The notes under the pieces are model-generated. The model was given only the letters and a program-made list of their open reading frames with translations. It did no database searches and was not told where the DNA came from. A program made the position numbers and the translations under genes. DNA of 64,000 nt, from the NCBI GenBank assembly GCA_026225255.1, contig JAMFSJ010000015.1:1-64000 (forward strand), written 5' to 3'. This stretch comes from Methylacidimicrobium fagopyrum. Lineage in GTDB: Bacteria > Verrucomicrobiota > Verrucomicrobiia > Limisphaerales > UBA11358. Shown here piece by piece: positions 18,213 to 27,626 of the stretch (the first letter of the stretch is position 1; each line of letters opens with the position of its first letter).

Positions 18213-18968
18213 TTAAAGCCCGCCGCCAGTGGCGCCACCCATTTTCTTCATCATCTCGGTTTGCATCATGGTTTGGATATTATCGTAAGCTTTATAATTC
18301 GTCGGCGGGACGAACAGGCTGTCCGCTGGCTTAGTCAGATTGATGTCCGTGAATTGCATGGTCGTGGTGTTGCCGCCGGAAGTTTGCGTGATCTTGATCG
18401 GCGTATCTTTCAAATCCGTCGCGTTCCACGTGGTCATCGTCAAGGGTTGGCCGCTCTTGGTGTTCGGGATGGTGTATTCTTTTTTCACGCACGGATGGCC
18501 GTCCAACGTTTCTTTGCCGAGCTCGGTTGTGACGACTTTGGCGTCATTCGTGTCGTCGGGTTTTCCGGAGGCTAATTGAAATTTTGCGTAAGCCGCCAAG
18601 CCGGGATAGATCATGTAAACCGTTTTCTTCGTCATCTGCGAAATGGAAACCATTTGATCCATGCCCATCGCTTTCATCTGCGCGATGGCATCCGGCGGAA
18701 TCGCCGTGCCGCCTATTTTGGTCATGTCCATTTCCGTGCGCGAATCACCATTGGCGAAATAAATTTTGCCGGTGATGGAAATCGTTTTGTCCTGCGCCGT
18801 CATCTGCACCACGGTTTTCATATCCGCCGAAAAATTCAGGTTTGTTCCAAAAACTTTGGACAACGTCTCGTCCATCGGCGAACCGCCGCCTTGCGCGCCA
18901 AACTGCGCTTGGGCGGATGTGAACGTGAGGAGCGATAAAAGGATGAGCAGAGAGAAATGTTTTTTCAT
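18213..18968 (-). CDS. Secreted DUF4412-type protein
   Basis: 251 residues from the ATG at 18968, selected because a signal peptide follows (MKKHFSLLILLSLLTFTSAQ). The body alternates short beta strands (YFANGDSRTEMDMTKIGG, KKTVYMIYPGLAAYAKF, HPCVKKEYTIPN, TTTMQFTDINLTKP), the layout of DUF4412 proteins, which resemble LolA/outer-membrane lipoprotein carrier folds. There is no lipobox, so it is probably a soluble periplasmic protein. Function unknown. It has its own terminator. Confidence 0.7.
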   Translation of the reverse strand: MKKHFSLLILLSLLTFTSAQAQFGAQGGGSPMDETLSKVFGTNLNFSADMKTVVQMTAQDKTISITGKIYFANGDSRTEMDMTKIGGTAIPPDAIAQMKAMGMDQMVSISQMTKKTVYMIYPGLAAYAKFQLASGKPDDTNDAKVVTTELGKETLDGHPCVKKEYTIPNTKSGQPLTMTTWNATDLKDTPIKITQTSGGNTTTMQFTDINLTKPADSLFVPPTNYKAYDNIQTMMQTEMMKKMGGATGGGL

Positions 18969-19054
18969 GGTTATTGAAAGATAAGAACTCAATTCAAGGG
19001 TAGCCCGCTTTCAAAGTCCAGCTTTGATTCAAAAGCATGTTGGCGGGCAACGAC

Positions 19055-19897
19055 TTACAATTCAAATGTTTGACACGCCACATCTTGGGCGGCGATGGCG
19101 AGTTGGACGTGCGAGGCCCCGATGTGATGCAACTGTTCGGCCATGACGTGTTCTGCGATTTCGGGCTTGTTACATTCGCCGCTCAAATGCGCGAGGTAAA
19201 TTTGGCGTAATCCGGCGGACATGATTTGCGCGGCGGTTTCGGCGGCGGCGACGTTGGAGAGATGGCCGTGGCGACCGAGAATACGTTGCTTGAGACTCCA
19301 CGAACGGCGGGGACATTCTTGCAACATCTTTACGTCATGATTCGATTCGAGCACCAGCACGTTCGCGGCGCGGATACGTTCGAGCACGAGCTTCGTCGTG
19401 TGGCCGAGGTCGGTGGCGAAACCAATATTGCCGCGCGGTGTGCGGAGCAAGAACCCCACGGGATCCGACGCGTCGTGCGGAATGGAAAACGTTTCGATCA
19501 GCAGATCGTTCAATTCAAAACGATCGCCAGTTTGGAATAAGCGCCAGTCAATTTTCGCTTTCAGGTAATCCGCATTTTCGACGTCGCTGCCGGTTTTCTT
19601 TTTAGCCGCGAGCCGGGATTTGAGTGCCCAAATCGTGGCGTCCTGCGTATCGCGATTACAATAGACGGGGATCTGCAATTTATCCGCGAGGCCGAGCAAA
19701 CCGCTGATGTGATCACTGTGTTCGTGCGTGATGAGAATGGCGGTCAAATTTTCCGGCGTGCGCCCGATCTCGGCGAGGCGCAGGCGGATCTGGCGCGGCG
19801 AAAATCCGGCGTCCACGAGCACGCGCGTTTCGGCGGTCTCAAGGTAAGCGCAATTGCCGGCGGAACCGCTGCCGAGAATAGTGAATTTGACGGACAC
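19055..19897 (-). CDS. MBL-fold metallo-hydrolase (YycJ/WalJ-like)
   Basis: 280 residues. GSGSAGNCAYLE at the N-terminus and ILITHEHSDHISG (about 56-68) give the HxHxDH metal site; further ligands lie in IPHDASDP and LESNHD, and the LAHLSGECNKPEIAE motif near the end is characteristic of the YycJ/WalJ type. Such enzymes are two-metal hydrolases, often 5'-3' exonuclease-like on nucleic acids. No signal peptide, so cytosolic. It is in line with the NusG-like gene upstream, 59 bases apart. Confidence 0.85.
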   Translation of the reverse strand: MSVKFTILGSGSAGNCAYLETAETRVLVDAGFSPRQIRLRLAEIGRTPENLTAILITHEHSDHISGLLGLADKLQIPVYCNRDTQDATIWALKSRLAAKKKTGSDVENADYLKAKIDWRLFQTGDRFELNDLLIETFSIPHDASDPVGFLLRTPRGNIGFATDLGHTTKLVLERIRAANVLVLESNHDVKMLQECPRRSWSLKQRILGRHGHLSNVAAAETAAQIMSAGLRQIYLAHLSGECNKPEIAEHVMAEQLHHIGASHVQLAIAAQDVACQTFEL

Positions 19898-19956
19898 AAA
19901 TTAAAATTAAAGCGGAAATGAGAAAGCGCAAAGCGGAAAACGCGCGCGGGAAAGCG

Positions 19957-20445
19957 TCACACTAATTCCAAATGATCCGCCGGCAATTCGACGGCGGCGG
20001 CCTGACCGATGAAATCGAGGCGAAGATAAACGGTGCTCATGCCTTGACGCGTTTCCACCCACGCTTCCATTCCTTGCAACGGTCCTTGTTTGATCCGAAC
20101 GCGCTGGCCGGGACCGATTTCCGGGGCCACTTGGATTTCCAGACCCGTTTCCAAGGCGATGAGGATGTTCTGTAATTGCTGGGCAAATATAGCCTGGTCG
20201 AAAATCGTCAAAACGCGTGCGACGTGTTCATTTTGCGCGAGGGATTGCGATTGGGACGGCGCGATTTGGACAAATAAATAGCCGGGAAAAAGCGGTTTGT
20301 CGAAGACGACGGTTTTGCCCCGATATTTATGAGCACTACGAAAGCAGGGCAATACCGCGATAAAATTTTCTTTCTCGCAGTAGGCCTTCAATTTCTTTTC
20401 CCGCCTGGGCCTTGTATGGGCCGCATACCATGCGAGTTGACTCAT
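19957..20445 (-). CDS. NusG-like (RfaH/UpxY-type) transcription antiterminator
   Basis: 162 residues from the ATG at 20445 (MSQLAWYAAHTRPRREKKLK). The NGN domain (about 5-100) contains the WYAAHTRPRREK start and KPLFPGYLFVQI, and a KOW-like domain follows (GPGQRVRIKQGPLQGMEAWV). It is one of the specialised NusG paralogues that bind RNA polymerase and promote read-through of long envelope or polysaccharide operons; housekeeping nusG is usually next to rplK, which is absent here. It lies 52 bases from an outer-membrane barrel gene, which may be a target operon partner. Confidence 0.85.
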   Translation of the reverse strand: MSQLAWYAAHTRPRREKKLKAYCEKENFIAVLPCFRSAHKYRGKTVVFDKPLFPGYLFVQIAPSQSQSLAQNEHVARVLTIFDQAIFAQQLQNILIALETGLEIQVAPEIGPGQRVRIKQGPLQGMEAWVETRQGMSTVYLRLDFIGQAAAVELPADHLELV

Positions 20446-20497
20446 CGCTTGATTATTGCAGAGGGAATTAGAGCGCGTCAATGTTCGTGACGCGCCT

Positions 20498-21466
20498 TCA
20501 AAATTTCAAGCTGCCTTCCAAGCCGATCGAATAACCGTTGAAGGCGCCGGACCAAAAATAACCGCTGCTCAAACCCACCGTGGCGACCGTCCATAATCTA
20601 CCTTTCGTATCAAACGTCACGCGCAGATCTGTCTGATAATAATGGCTGGTGTTCATGGATTGGCGCAGGCCGCCGAATAAATCTGTCCGACTAAAATCGC
20701 CGCCGAAGTGGATCGGACATTTAAATAAATTCCAGTGGGTCAGATAGTCGAGATCCGCCTTGTTGGCCAGCACCATGGAATAACTGCTAAACGTCAGCGC
20801 ATCGGTGGTGCTGTGCATGGGAATCGTATTGAAATCGGCGTAGGCGATGGAGATATCCGGCGTCCAGCGGCCAAAGTTTTTTTTGTAGCGAAACTCAAGG
20901 GACGGCACGAATGAAACCGTCCACGTGCGCCAGTTAACATAGCGACCATTGGCTTGCACGGCCAAGCCGGCGAGGGAATCGGGATTGGCGGTGAAATGAT
21001 TTTCGGTGTAGGCAAACAGAAAATCAAAAGCTGGCAAGACGCTAAAACCGCTGTCGCCAAAATAAAACCGCGGGCCGGCCCCGAGCGATAATGCCGTGGT
21101 GTCATAGTCCGATTCGTTGCCGGCGAGAATGTTGTCGTCGAAATGATTATTAAATTCGCCGAAGCCGAGGCCGCCTTCAAAGACGGGCGTCCATTGGATT
21201 TCGCTATCGCCGATGGGACTGGGATCGAGCACTTCAAATTTCCACGGGATTTTGAAAATAGAACCGTCCGCGCCGTTCAACTTCCAACCGAGACCGCTGC
21301 GGGTCGCGATGTTTTGCGTGCCGAGCACGGCGGTGGCTTCCACGCGCTGGCCCACGACATCGTTGAGTTGATTCTGGATCCCCGGCGACAATTGCGCCCT
21401 GACCAGGTTCGGTAACAAAAGTCCGACGGCAATGAACCAAGTCTTATATGTCAGCCTGGATGTCAT
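20498..21466 (-). CDS. Outer-membrane beta-barrel-like protein
   Basis: 322 residues from the ATG at 21466, chosen for the signal peptide (about 1-27, ending LVRAQ). The remainder alternates aromatic-rich amphipathic strands (FEGGLGFGEF, LSLGAGPRFYFGDSG, VSFVPSLEFRYKKNF, LWTVATVGLSSGYFW) and ends in a strand with terminal Phe (YSIGLEGSLKF), the usual outer-membrane insertion signal. Not assignable to a known transporter. The next minus-strand gene is the NusG paralogue, 52 bases downstream. Confidence 0.65.
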   Translation of the reverse strand: MTSRLTYKTWFIAVGLLLPNLVRAQLSPGIQNQLNDVVGQRVEATAVLGTQNIATRSGLGWKLNGADGSIFKIPWKFEVLDPSPIGDSEIQWTPVFEGGLGFGEFNNHFDDNILAGNESDYDTTALSLGAGPRFYFGDSGFSVLPAFDFLFAYTENHFTANPDSLAGLAVQANGRYVNWRTWTVSFVPSLEFRYKKNFGRWTPDISIAYADFNTIPMHSTTDALTFSSYSMVLANKADLDYLTHWNLFKCPIHFGGDFSRTDLFGGLRQSMNTSHYYQTDLRVTFDTKGRLWTVATVGLSSGYFWSGAFNGYSIGLEGSLKF

Positions 21467-21680
21467 TGGTTCAAATGCTTTGCGTGGCGAGGCCGGTCGT
21501 GGTCGCGTTCCGTTTCGTTTGGCATACTGCGTGGGCAGACTACACAAGCCCATGTCAGCGGCAATAATAATTTGATTCGGGCCACGCGCGGTAGAAAAGT
21601 TTTTGAAAATCACCTTTTTCAAAAGCCGCTGCCGGAAACCGGCGACCGCAATCAGGCCGCGGCAAAGCGAGGTGGTTTTT

Positions 21681-22469
21681 TTAGCGAGCTGAAAAACCCC
21701 CGGCAGGATTGACCTTCACAGTTCCGATGTGGCCATCGAAATAGAGGTGAACCCGGATGGATTCGTGCACGGGCGTGAGGGCCAGATTGTCCGCGCCGGT
21801 CGCCGCGACGGCGAGCGTATCGGCATCGGAAAGATACCAGATTTGACTGAGCGAACCTTTGGCTTGCACTTGGCTGATCTTGTGTGGTTGCAGGTCAATG
21901 GTGCTATAGCCGGAAACGGCAGTCGGATAACCAAACGGAAAAAAGCCGAGGTTGAGGGCATTCGTATCGTCGGTGGTCAGGCCGTTCAAGTAGTAACTGA
22001 CCGTGTTGCTATCCGCTTTTCGGCCAAGGTTTTCAAACCCGGGGCAAAGCATGGCTTTGGCCAGGCGCGTGGTCGTATCCGGTTTGGCGTATCCTAAATA
22101 GGTAGCCAGGCTATAAATGAGATAATTCGTTTGGCTTTGGTTGTAGCCGCACTTTTGGTTGTGCCAGAAACCGTAAGGTTGGCCGACGTCCCGGTCATCA
22201 TCGCCAATGGTTGTTTTGGGGGCGGCGTCATCGGAACCCGGAGGCAACCAATCCAAGTGGTCGTCCATGAATAATTGCAAGGCCACATGGATTTTCCGTT
22301 GATTAGCCATGCATCCGGTCAAGGCCGCGTTGCTTTTGGCATGTTTCAAAGTGAGCAACAAAATGGCGGCCAGGATCAGCACAATGCCGATGACGACCAC
22401 TAATTCAACTAAACTAAAAGCTGAAACAGAGGAAGCCAATCGAATGGATTGGCGCGAATGTTTTCTCAT
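21681..22469 (-). CDS. Prepilin-like protein with N-terminal methylation site
   Basis: 262 residues from the ATG at 22469. The N-terminus has a basic leader and SAFSLVELVVVIGIVLILAA, the type IV pilin/type II secretion pseudopilin cleavage and methylation motif with Glu at +5. The C-terminal half ends in a VHLYFDGHIGTVK segment, the 'H-x9-DG' like tail common in the large Planctomycetes/Verrucomicrobia pseudopilin families. Such proteins are membrane-anchored and exported; their exact roles are unknown and they often occur in many copies. No secretion machinery genes are adjacent. Confidence 0.85.
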   Translation of the reverse strand: MRKHSRQSIRLASSVSAFSLVELVVVIGIVLILAAILLLTLKHAKSNAALTGCMANQRKIHVALQLFMDDHLDWLPPGSDDAAPKTTIGDDDRDVGQPYGFWHNQKCGYNQSQTNYLIYSLATYLGYAKPDTTTRLAKAMLCPGFENLGRKADSNTVSYYLNGLTTDDTNALNLGFFPFGYPTAVSGYSTIDLQPHKISQVQAKGSLSQIWYLSDADTLAVAATGADNLALTPVHESIRVHLYFDGHIGTVKVNPAGGFSAR

Positions 22470-22648
22470 GTTAAAACGGTAACCCCATAAAGTAATGCCC
22501 CGAGAACGAACCTGCGTTTCTGAACGCCTGAAAAATCTGACTGCTAAGCTAGAATCTATCAGCAATAAGCACTTTTTGTAGATACATAAATATGCTTGCG
22601 GGATGATTGATCGCTAGGGTGAAGGGCTGGTGAAGGGGAAAATTTTTC

Positions 22649-22679
22649 CGCTTTCAGCGGGCGGCGGCGCTGAAAGTGG
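22649..22679 (-). terminator. Terminator of the response regulator/kinase transcript
   Basis: CACTTTCAGCG and CGCTGAAAGCG form an 11-bp stem on the minus strand, followed by GGAAAAATTTTTCC. It lies 36 bases after the stop of the regulator gene. Confidence 0.7.
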
Positions 22680-22714
22680 GCGTGAAAGGGGATTTGAATG
22701 GCGCTACCGGCGAA

Positions 22715-23359
22715 TTATTTCAAATATTTAACGACCGCTTCGGTGCGGGAGTGGACTTGCAGTTTTTCGTAAATTTTGCGGATGTGATTGCGCACGCCGT
22801 CCACGGAAATGCCCAGATGGTCGGCAATTTCTTTGTAGGCATAACCTTGGGCCAATTCATCGAGCGTCCGTCTTTGGGCGTTGGAAAGGGTGTCCAATTC
22901 GGAACCGGAACCGGCCGCGGGTTTTTTGGTCTGGCCGGAAATAAATTCCACGACTTGCCGGGCGAGTTGCGGGGTCATGGGCGAACCGCCTTCGTGCAAT
23001 TCTTCGATGGCCTGTTTTAAACGGTTCGAAGAGGTGCGTTTCAGGAGATAGCCGCCGGCACCGGCTTTGATGGATTCAAAGAGGCGTTCGCTATCTTCAT
23101 ACACGGTGAGCATGAGAAAATTCACTTCGGGCATCTGGGCTTTCAGGCGGCGGACACATTCCACGCCGTCCAAGCCGGGCAGTTGGATGTCCATGACGAC
23201 CACATCGGGCTTCACTTTGGGAATGCCGTTGACGGCTGCCACGCCATCTTCAAACGCGCCGACCAATTCCAAATTGTTGGTGAGTTTGATCAATTCAACC
23301 AAGTTATTGCGGATGTCAGTGTTGTCTTCGACGATGGCAACTTTAATGGTGGTGCTCAT
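22715..23359 (-). CDS. NarL/LuxR-family response regulator
   Basis: 214 residues. The receiver domain (about 1-122) has the acidic pocket EDN near residues 11-13, the phospho-acceptor Asp57 in VVVMDIQLPGLDG, and a conserved Lys in LLKRTSS. The C-terminal LuxR-type helix-turn-helix spans about 150-214 (LSNAQRRTLDELAQG, YKEIADHLGISVDGVRNHIR). Its ATG overlaps the stop of the propeller kinase by 4 bases, so this is its cognate regulator. Target genes are unknown; the palindrome at 26514-26529 in front of the kinase is a candidate for autoregulation. Confidence 0.9.
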   Translation of the reverse strand: MSTTIKVAIVEDNTDIRNNLVELIKLTNNLELVGAFEDGVAAVNGIPKVKPDVVVMDIQLPGLDGVECVRRLKAQMPEVNFLMLTVYEDSERLFESIKAGAGGYLLKRTSSNRLKQAIEELHEGGSPMTPQLARQVVEFISGQTKKPAAGSGSELDTLSNAQRRTLDELAQGYAYKEIADHLGISVDGVRNHIRKIYEKLQVHSRTEAVVKYLK

Positions 23360-26300
23360 TTTTTATTTTGGTTCTGGGCGATGTTCGGGTAATTCACGGT
23401 CAATCTGATCGCTGTGCCTTTGCCGGGATGGGCTTCGACTACGAACTGGCCTCCCAAAGCTTCAATGCGTTGCCGCATATTCCCCAAGCCATTGCGTTTA
23501 CTCGTTGACTGAACGGTCGTGAGACAGAATCCAGAACCGTTGTCCTGGACGCAAATCTTAATTTGCCCTTCAGAGGTGGTTGCACTCAAGGAAATTTCGG
23601 TGGCTTTTGAATATTTCAGCGCGTTGTTCAACGCTTCTTTGACCACCAAAAAGAGGTTATGGCGCATTTCCGGCGGCAACGGCAGTTCCGGCAAACTTTC
23701 GCCGGTGTGGAAACGGCAGTGGATGTCCGAGTCTTCATAAAGTTCACGCGTGAATTGCGTGAGATACAAAATCAGGCTGCGGAGGGAATCGTTGCGGGGA
23801 TTGACCGCCCACACGATTTCGTCCAAAGAGCGCACCGTCCGCACGGAGGCCGAGGAAATGGTTCGCATCCGCTTTTTTAACTTATCCGCCTGGGTGAAAG
23901 CCTCGGATTGGCCGAGGTTGCTCAACATGGAAATATGCGTCAGGTTCGCGCCCAATTCGTCATGCAGATCGCTGGCGATGCGGATCCGTTCCCGTTCCAT
24001 CGCTTGCTCGTGTTCGATTTTTTCCAGTCGCAGACGGTAGCGCCGACGTTCCAACGCGCGGATGTTTAACGCCACCATGTAAGTCAGGATGATGCCGGCG
24101 AAAACTTGGAACCAAGCTTCCTGCCAGAAATGCGGCAGCACGACGAAGGTCATGACCACGCCGGGCTCGCTCCACCGGCCATTGAGGTTACGCGCTTGCA
24201 CCCGAAAGTGATAGCTGCCCGGCGGGATATACGCATACCGAGCTTGGCGCACATCGCCGACGTCATTCCAAATGGCATCGATCCCGACCAGCCAGTAGCG
24301 GAACTGGACTTTTTCCGGCGCGTCAAATTCAATGCCCACGTAATTGAAATCAAAGCTGTGCCGGCCCGGTGGAATGACCGGCACCGGGCCGGGCGGATCC
24401 TCTTCATTCTGGTTGAAATCGGTGGGGGATGACCAGGAATGCGTTTCGAGAATATTTTTGTCCACCAGCACATTTTCCAGCAACACCGTGGGCATAGTCT
24501 CATTCTGACTGATCTGATGCGGGTTGATGACCACGATGCCTTTCACGGTCGAAAAACAAAGCAGCCCTGAATGCGTCTTCAAGGCGGCATTGAAACTGCC
24601 GACACATTGATCCGAGACCAACCCATCCGCCGTATCAAAAACCAACGGTCGCAAATAATTGGGTTTGCCCTCGGCCATATCCAGCAGCACGCGTTTATTG
24701 AGGCGGCAGATGCCGTGGTTGCAACCCAACCACAGGCCGGCTTCTTGGCTGCCTTCGTTATCCTCCAGAATTTGTAAAACGATGTCATCCGGCAAACCAT
24801 TCTTCGTGGTGAATCCGGTTATGCGACCCTGCGACCAAAGGTTCAAGCCGCCACCCTCGGTGCCAATCCACAAGTCCCCATCTGGATCCAACAGCAACGT
24901 GCGGACCAAATCGCTGGTCAATCCTTCGCGGGTCGTGAAGAACGTCAACTGGCCGTTTTGCAACCGTGCCAACCCGGCCCCGAGGGTGGCAATCCACAAA
25001 GTGCCATCCGGTTCCTCCGCCAGATCGGTGATGGGTTTATTGGTGCGGCCGCCTAGGTCCGGACCGACCACGCCTTGTTTGATCAAGCGCACTTGTCCGT
25101 CATCCGTGCCGACCCACATGCCGCCAGCGCGGCTTTCGCATAGGCTCAAGACCCGCCTTCGGTTCAGCCACGGCACCCCATCGTAGTTGGTGCTGGAAAG
25201 GAGAACATTTTCTTTTGATTGAAACACCGCCGGTCCGGCGCCCCACCACAAACTGCCATCGGACGCTCCTAAGACGGCATCCACGGCTACATGAAAGGTC
25301 ACTAAATTGCCTAAGACGGGCAAATAGGGCGTAAACGCATTTGATCTCCATTGATAAATCCCTTGGCCGTAAGAGCCCACCCACAAATCACCATTCGTCG
25401 TTTGGGTGAGCGACAGCTGGCTGCCCTCGGCGGGGTCGGTCGTATTGGTCGTTTGCGTGGTCGGGGAGACATATTCCAGCACATGATAAACGGAAATTTT
25501 TTTCGGACTGATCCGGCACAGCCCGCCTGCCACCGAGCCGATCCAAAGCCGCTGATTTTGGTTGGCATACAGCGATAAAACAGCGTTATCCGGCAAGCCA
25601 TCCCGAGTCCGCACGGCGGTAAAACTGTTGGCATTGGGGCGTAGGTAACACAAGCCTCGGCCCTGAAACCCGACCCAAATGATGCCGTCCGGCGTCTCGG
25701 CGAGACAGCTCGGATAATCCAACGGCAACCCTTCACTGCGTCCGTAACCTTGCCAGTTACCATTCGTCAAATTCAGGCTTAATACCGACCGGTCGCGCAT
25801 CCCCAGCCACAACCTATTCTCGTGGTCAACCATCAGTCGGCGAGCGTTGATCACCGGCTCATGCGCATTTTGGCCAGCCCAAGGGACGGAGGATAATTTT
25901 TCTTGATGCAGACGAAATAATCCTTTCGACAGCGTGGCAATCCAGAGATCGCCCGCGTGGTCGAGGGCCAGGCTGAAAATAAAAGCCGAGGAAGCCAGAA
26001 TTTTATCGACCGGCTGAAAATCGCCATTGCGCCAACAGTTTAAACCCTTCGTCGTGCCGATCCAAACCGTGCCATTCGTGTCCGCTTGCAACGTGTTGAT
26101 GGAATCGCCGGCCAGACCATTCTCCGTCGTATAAGTTTTGATTTCGCCTTGAAACATCCGGCTGACGCCGCCGCCGTCCGTGCCAATCCATAACGCGCCC
26201 TGACTATCTTCTGCCAACGCCGTGATTTGTAGATTTTTCAGACCATTCCGCGTGCCAAATACTTGACAACGCAACCCATCAAACCGCGCCAATCCTTCGG

Positions 26301-26505
26301 CCGTGCCTAACCAAAGATAGCCGTCGCGGGTCTGGGTGATCGCCTTGACGGTGATATTGGGTAAACCTTGCTGACCTTGCCAATTGCGAAAGACAAAGGG
26401 CGCCGCCGAAGGGTTATAAGCTTCTTGGGCAACAACCGAGGCACCCAGCCCAGCTGCCAAAATAAGCAGGCCGGCCGTTCGCCAAATATGAAGGAATGAA
26501 GCCAT
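23356..26505 (-). CDS. Two-component regulator-propeller sensor histidine kinase
   Basis: 1049 residues. A signal peptide (about 1-26) precedes two extracytoplasmic seven-bladed propellers of the Reg_prop type (about 35-660; repeats such as GYLWLGTAEGLARFDG, ALWIGTDGGGVSRM, DLWIGTEGGGLNLW). A Y_Y_Y domain follows (about 720-790, YVGIEFDAPEKVQFRYWLVG), then a membrane helix (about 805-822). The cytoplasmic part has a HisKA_3 phospho-acceptor His848 in DLHDELGANLTHISM and an HATPase domain (DNGSGF, GLGNMRQRIEALGG). The layout matches hybrid sensors of Bacteroidetes polysaccharide loci but with a separate NarL regulator. The ligand is probably an extracellular carbohydrate or similar compound. 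Confidence 0.92.
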   Translation of the reverse strand: MASFLHIWRTAGLLILAAGLGASVVAQEAYNPSAAPFVFRNWQGQQGLPNITVKAITQTRDGYLWLGTAEGLARFDGLRCQVFGTRNGLKNLQITALAEDSQGALWIGTDGGGVSRMFQGEIKTYTTENGLAGDSINTLQADTNGTVWIGTTKGLNCWRNGDFQPVDKILASSAFIFSLALDHAGDLWIATLSKGLFRLHQEKLSSVPWAGQNAHEPVINARRLMVDHENRLWLGMRDRSVLSLNLTNGNWQGYGRSEGLPLDYPSCLAETPDGIIWVGFQGRGLCYLRPNANSFTAVRTRDGLPDNAVLSLYANQNQRLWIGSVAGGLCRISPKKISVYHVLEYVSPTTQTTNTTDPAEGSQLSLTQTTNGDLWVGSYGQGIYQWRSNAFTPYLPVLGNLVTFHVAVDAVLGASDGSLWWGAGPAVFQSKENVLLSSTNYDGVPWLNRRRVLSLCESRAGGMWVGTDDGQVRLIKQGVVGPDLGGRTNKPITDLAEEPDGTLWIATLGAGLARLQNGQLTFFTTREGLTSDLVRTLLLDPDGDLWIGTEGGGLNLWSQGRITGFTTKNGLPDDIVLQILEDNEGSQEAGLWLGCNHGICRLNKRVLLDMAEGKPNYLRPLVFDTADGLVSDQCVGSFNAALKTHSGLLCFSTVKGIVVINPHQISQNETMPTVLLENVLVDKNILETHSWSSPTDFNQNEEDPPGPVPVIPPGRHSFDFNYVGIEFDAPEKVQFRYWLVGIDAIWNDVGDVRQARYAYIPPGSYHFRVQARNLNGRWSEPGVVMTFVVLPHFWQEAWFQVFAGIILTYMVALNIRALERRRYRLRLEKIEHEQAMERERIRIASDLHDELGANLTHISMLSNLGQSEAFTQADKLKKRMRTISSASVRTVRSLDEIVWAVNPRNDSLRSLILYLTQFTRELYEDSDIHCRFHTGESLPELPLPPEMRHNLFLVVKEALNNALKYSKATEISLSATTSEGQIKICVQDNGSGFCLTTVQSTSKRNGLGNMRQRIEALGGQFVVEAHPGKGTAIRLTVNYPNIAQNQNKK

Positions 26506-26993
26506 TAAACCTGTGACATAAATATGTCAGGAATTTTTCAAAGAGTAGTAGCCTCTAATCGCATCTGCAAGCTACAAGGCACTTTTGTAAAACGGTTTCC
26601 AAATAAATATGGTTTGATAAGTAAGCCTTCGGAACGGGTAAGCCGTGGGGTTTTCTTTACTGCCGTTTTGAGTAGGTTTGTAACTCGATCCTTAAATTGA
26701 ATGTATGTTGTTATAATAGAAGTGGATGTATCAATTAGGTGTCGGTGCACCCAAGGTTTGTCGTAGATCGTGCAAACTACTTTCGTCCAACGATTGGCAT
26801 CATTGAAGAGAATATCAGGACAATCTCCAGCCTATAAGAAAGAAGCCATTAAGCCTACGACCGGGAGTGGTCAGAAATCCCTCGTTTTCCGAAGTGTAGT
26901 GAGCTCGTATCTAATCCGTCGGGCGCAAGGTATCTATCTAAAATGACGGCTGCTTTCGAATTGGCTTCTACTCGGCAATTTTGGTCGAAATTG
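26506..26993. other. Non-coding stretch upstream of the propeller kinase
   Basis: About 490 bases without a convincing gene. It is more AT-rich than the flanks. Near the kinase start it has the palindrome described at 26514; GGTGTCGGTGCACC near 26738 can form a small hairpin. The rest shows no recognisable feature. Confidence 0.5.
26514..26529 (-). promoter_or_regulatory. Palindromic operator candidate in front of the propeller kinase
   Basis: TGACATA-AA-TATGTCA is a perfect 7-bp inverted repeat with a 2-base centre, 9 bases upstream of the kinase ATG. Its size and symmetry suit a dimeric LuxR-type regulator, possibly the partner at 22715-23359. It also contains the ATGTC half-site seen in the element upstream of the PEP-CTERM genes. 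Confidence 0.4.
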
Positions 26994-27623
26994 TTATCGG
27001 CCTGCCACCAATAATTGTTCCGCCGTTGTCAATGCCCGCCACTGTCCCGCGGGCAAATCACCGAGCCGAAAATTGCCGATCCGCACCCGTATCAAGCGTA
27101 AGGTCGGATGGCCAATGGCCGCCGTCATGCGCCGAACTTGGCGGTTTTTGCCTTCGATCAATTCCAAGCCGATCCAACTATCAGGAACGCTTTTGCGAAA
27201 ACGAATCGGCGGCACGCGCGGAGCAATGAGGATCGGGCTCGACGAAGTCTCGCACGAGCGGACTAAATCAGCCTGGTGGCCATCCGCAAGGACCGGTTGC
27301 GGGGCTAGTAACCACGCCCGGCAGGGCAACGTTTTATGACCTTGAATCACTAAGCCGCGTTGCAGTTGATCCAGCGATTCACGCGTCGGAATTTTTTCCA
27401 CCTGCGCCCAGTATTCGCGTTCATGCGCGTGGCGCGGATGCAATAATTTTTCGTTCCATGCCGGTTCATCGCTCAATAGCAACAAGCCTTCGGAATCTGC
27501 GTCGAGCCGGCCAATGGCGTAAACATTTTTCGGAAAACCAAATTCCGCGAGTGGACGATTCGGCGAACCGTCACTCGTGAATTGCGACAGCACGCCGTAA
27601 GGTTTGTGGAAAGCGATCAGCAC
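26994..27623 (-). CDS. rluE: 23S rRNA pseudouridine synthase, RluE-like
   Basis: 209 residues without an S4 domain. Catalytic Asp41 lies in AIGRLDADSEGLLLLSD. The C-terminal EGKNRQVRRMTAAIGHPTLR then LIRVRIGNFRLG and GQWRAL match RluE, which converts one uridine of 23S rRNA to pseudouridine (U2457 in E. coli). The family start MLIAFHKPYGVLSQF is intact. It lies 3 bases downstream of the methyltransferase gene on the same strand. Confidence 0.85.
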   Translation of the reverse strand: MLIAFHKPYGVLSQFTSDGSPNRPLAEFGFPKNVYAIGRLDADSEGLLLLSDEPAWNEKLLHPRHAHEREYWAQVEKIPTRESLDQLQRGLVIQGHKTLPCRAWLLAPQPVLADGHQADLVRSCETSSSPILIAPRVPPIRFRKSVPDSWIGLELIEGKNRQVRRMTAAIGHPTLRLIRVRIGNFRLGDLPAGQWRALTTAEQLLVAGR

Positions 27624-27626
27624 AGT

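Noticed and set aside
26538-26750. 70-codon frame upstream of the propeller kinase
   Set aside because: No homology signal, no ribosome site, AT-rich intergenic composition.
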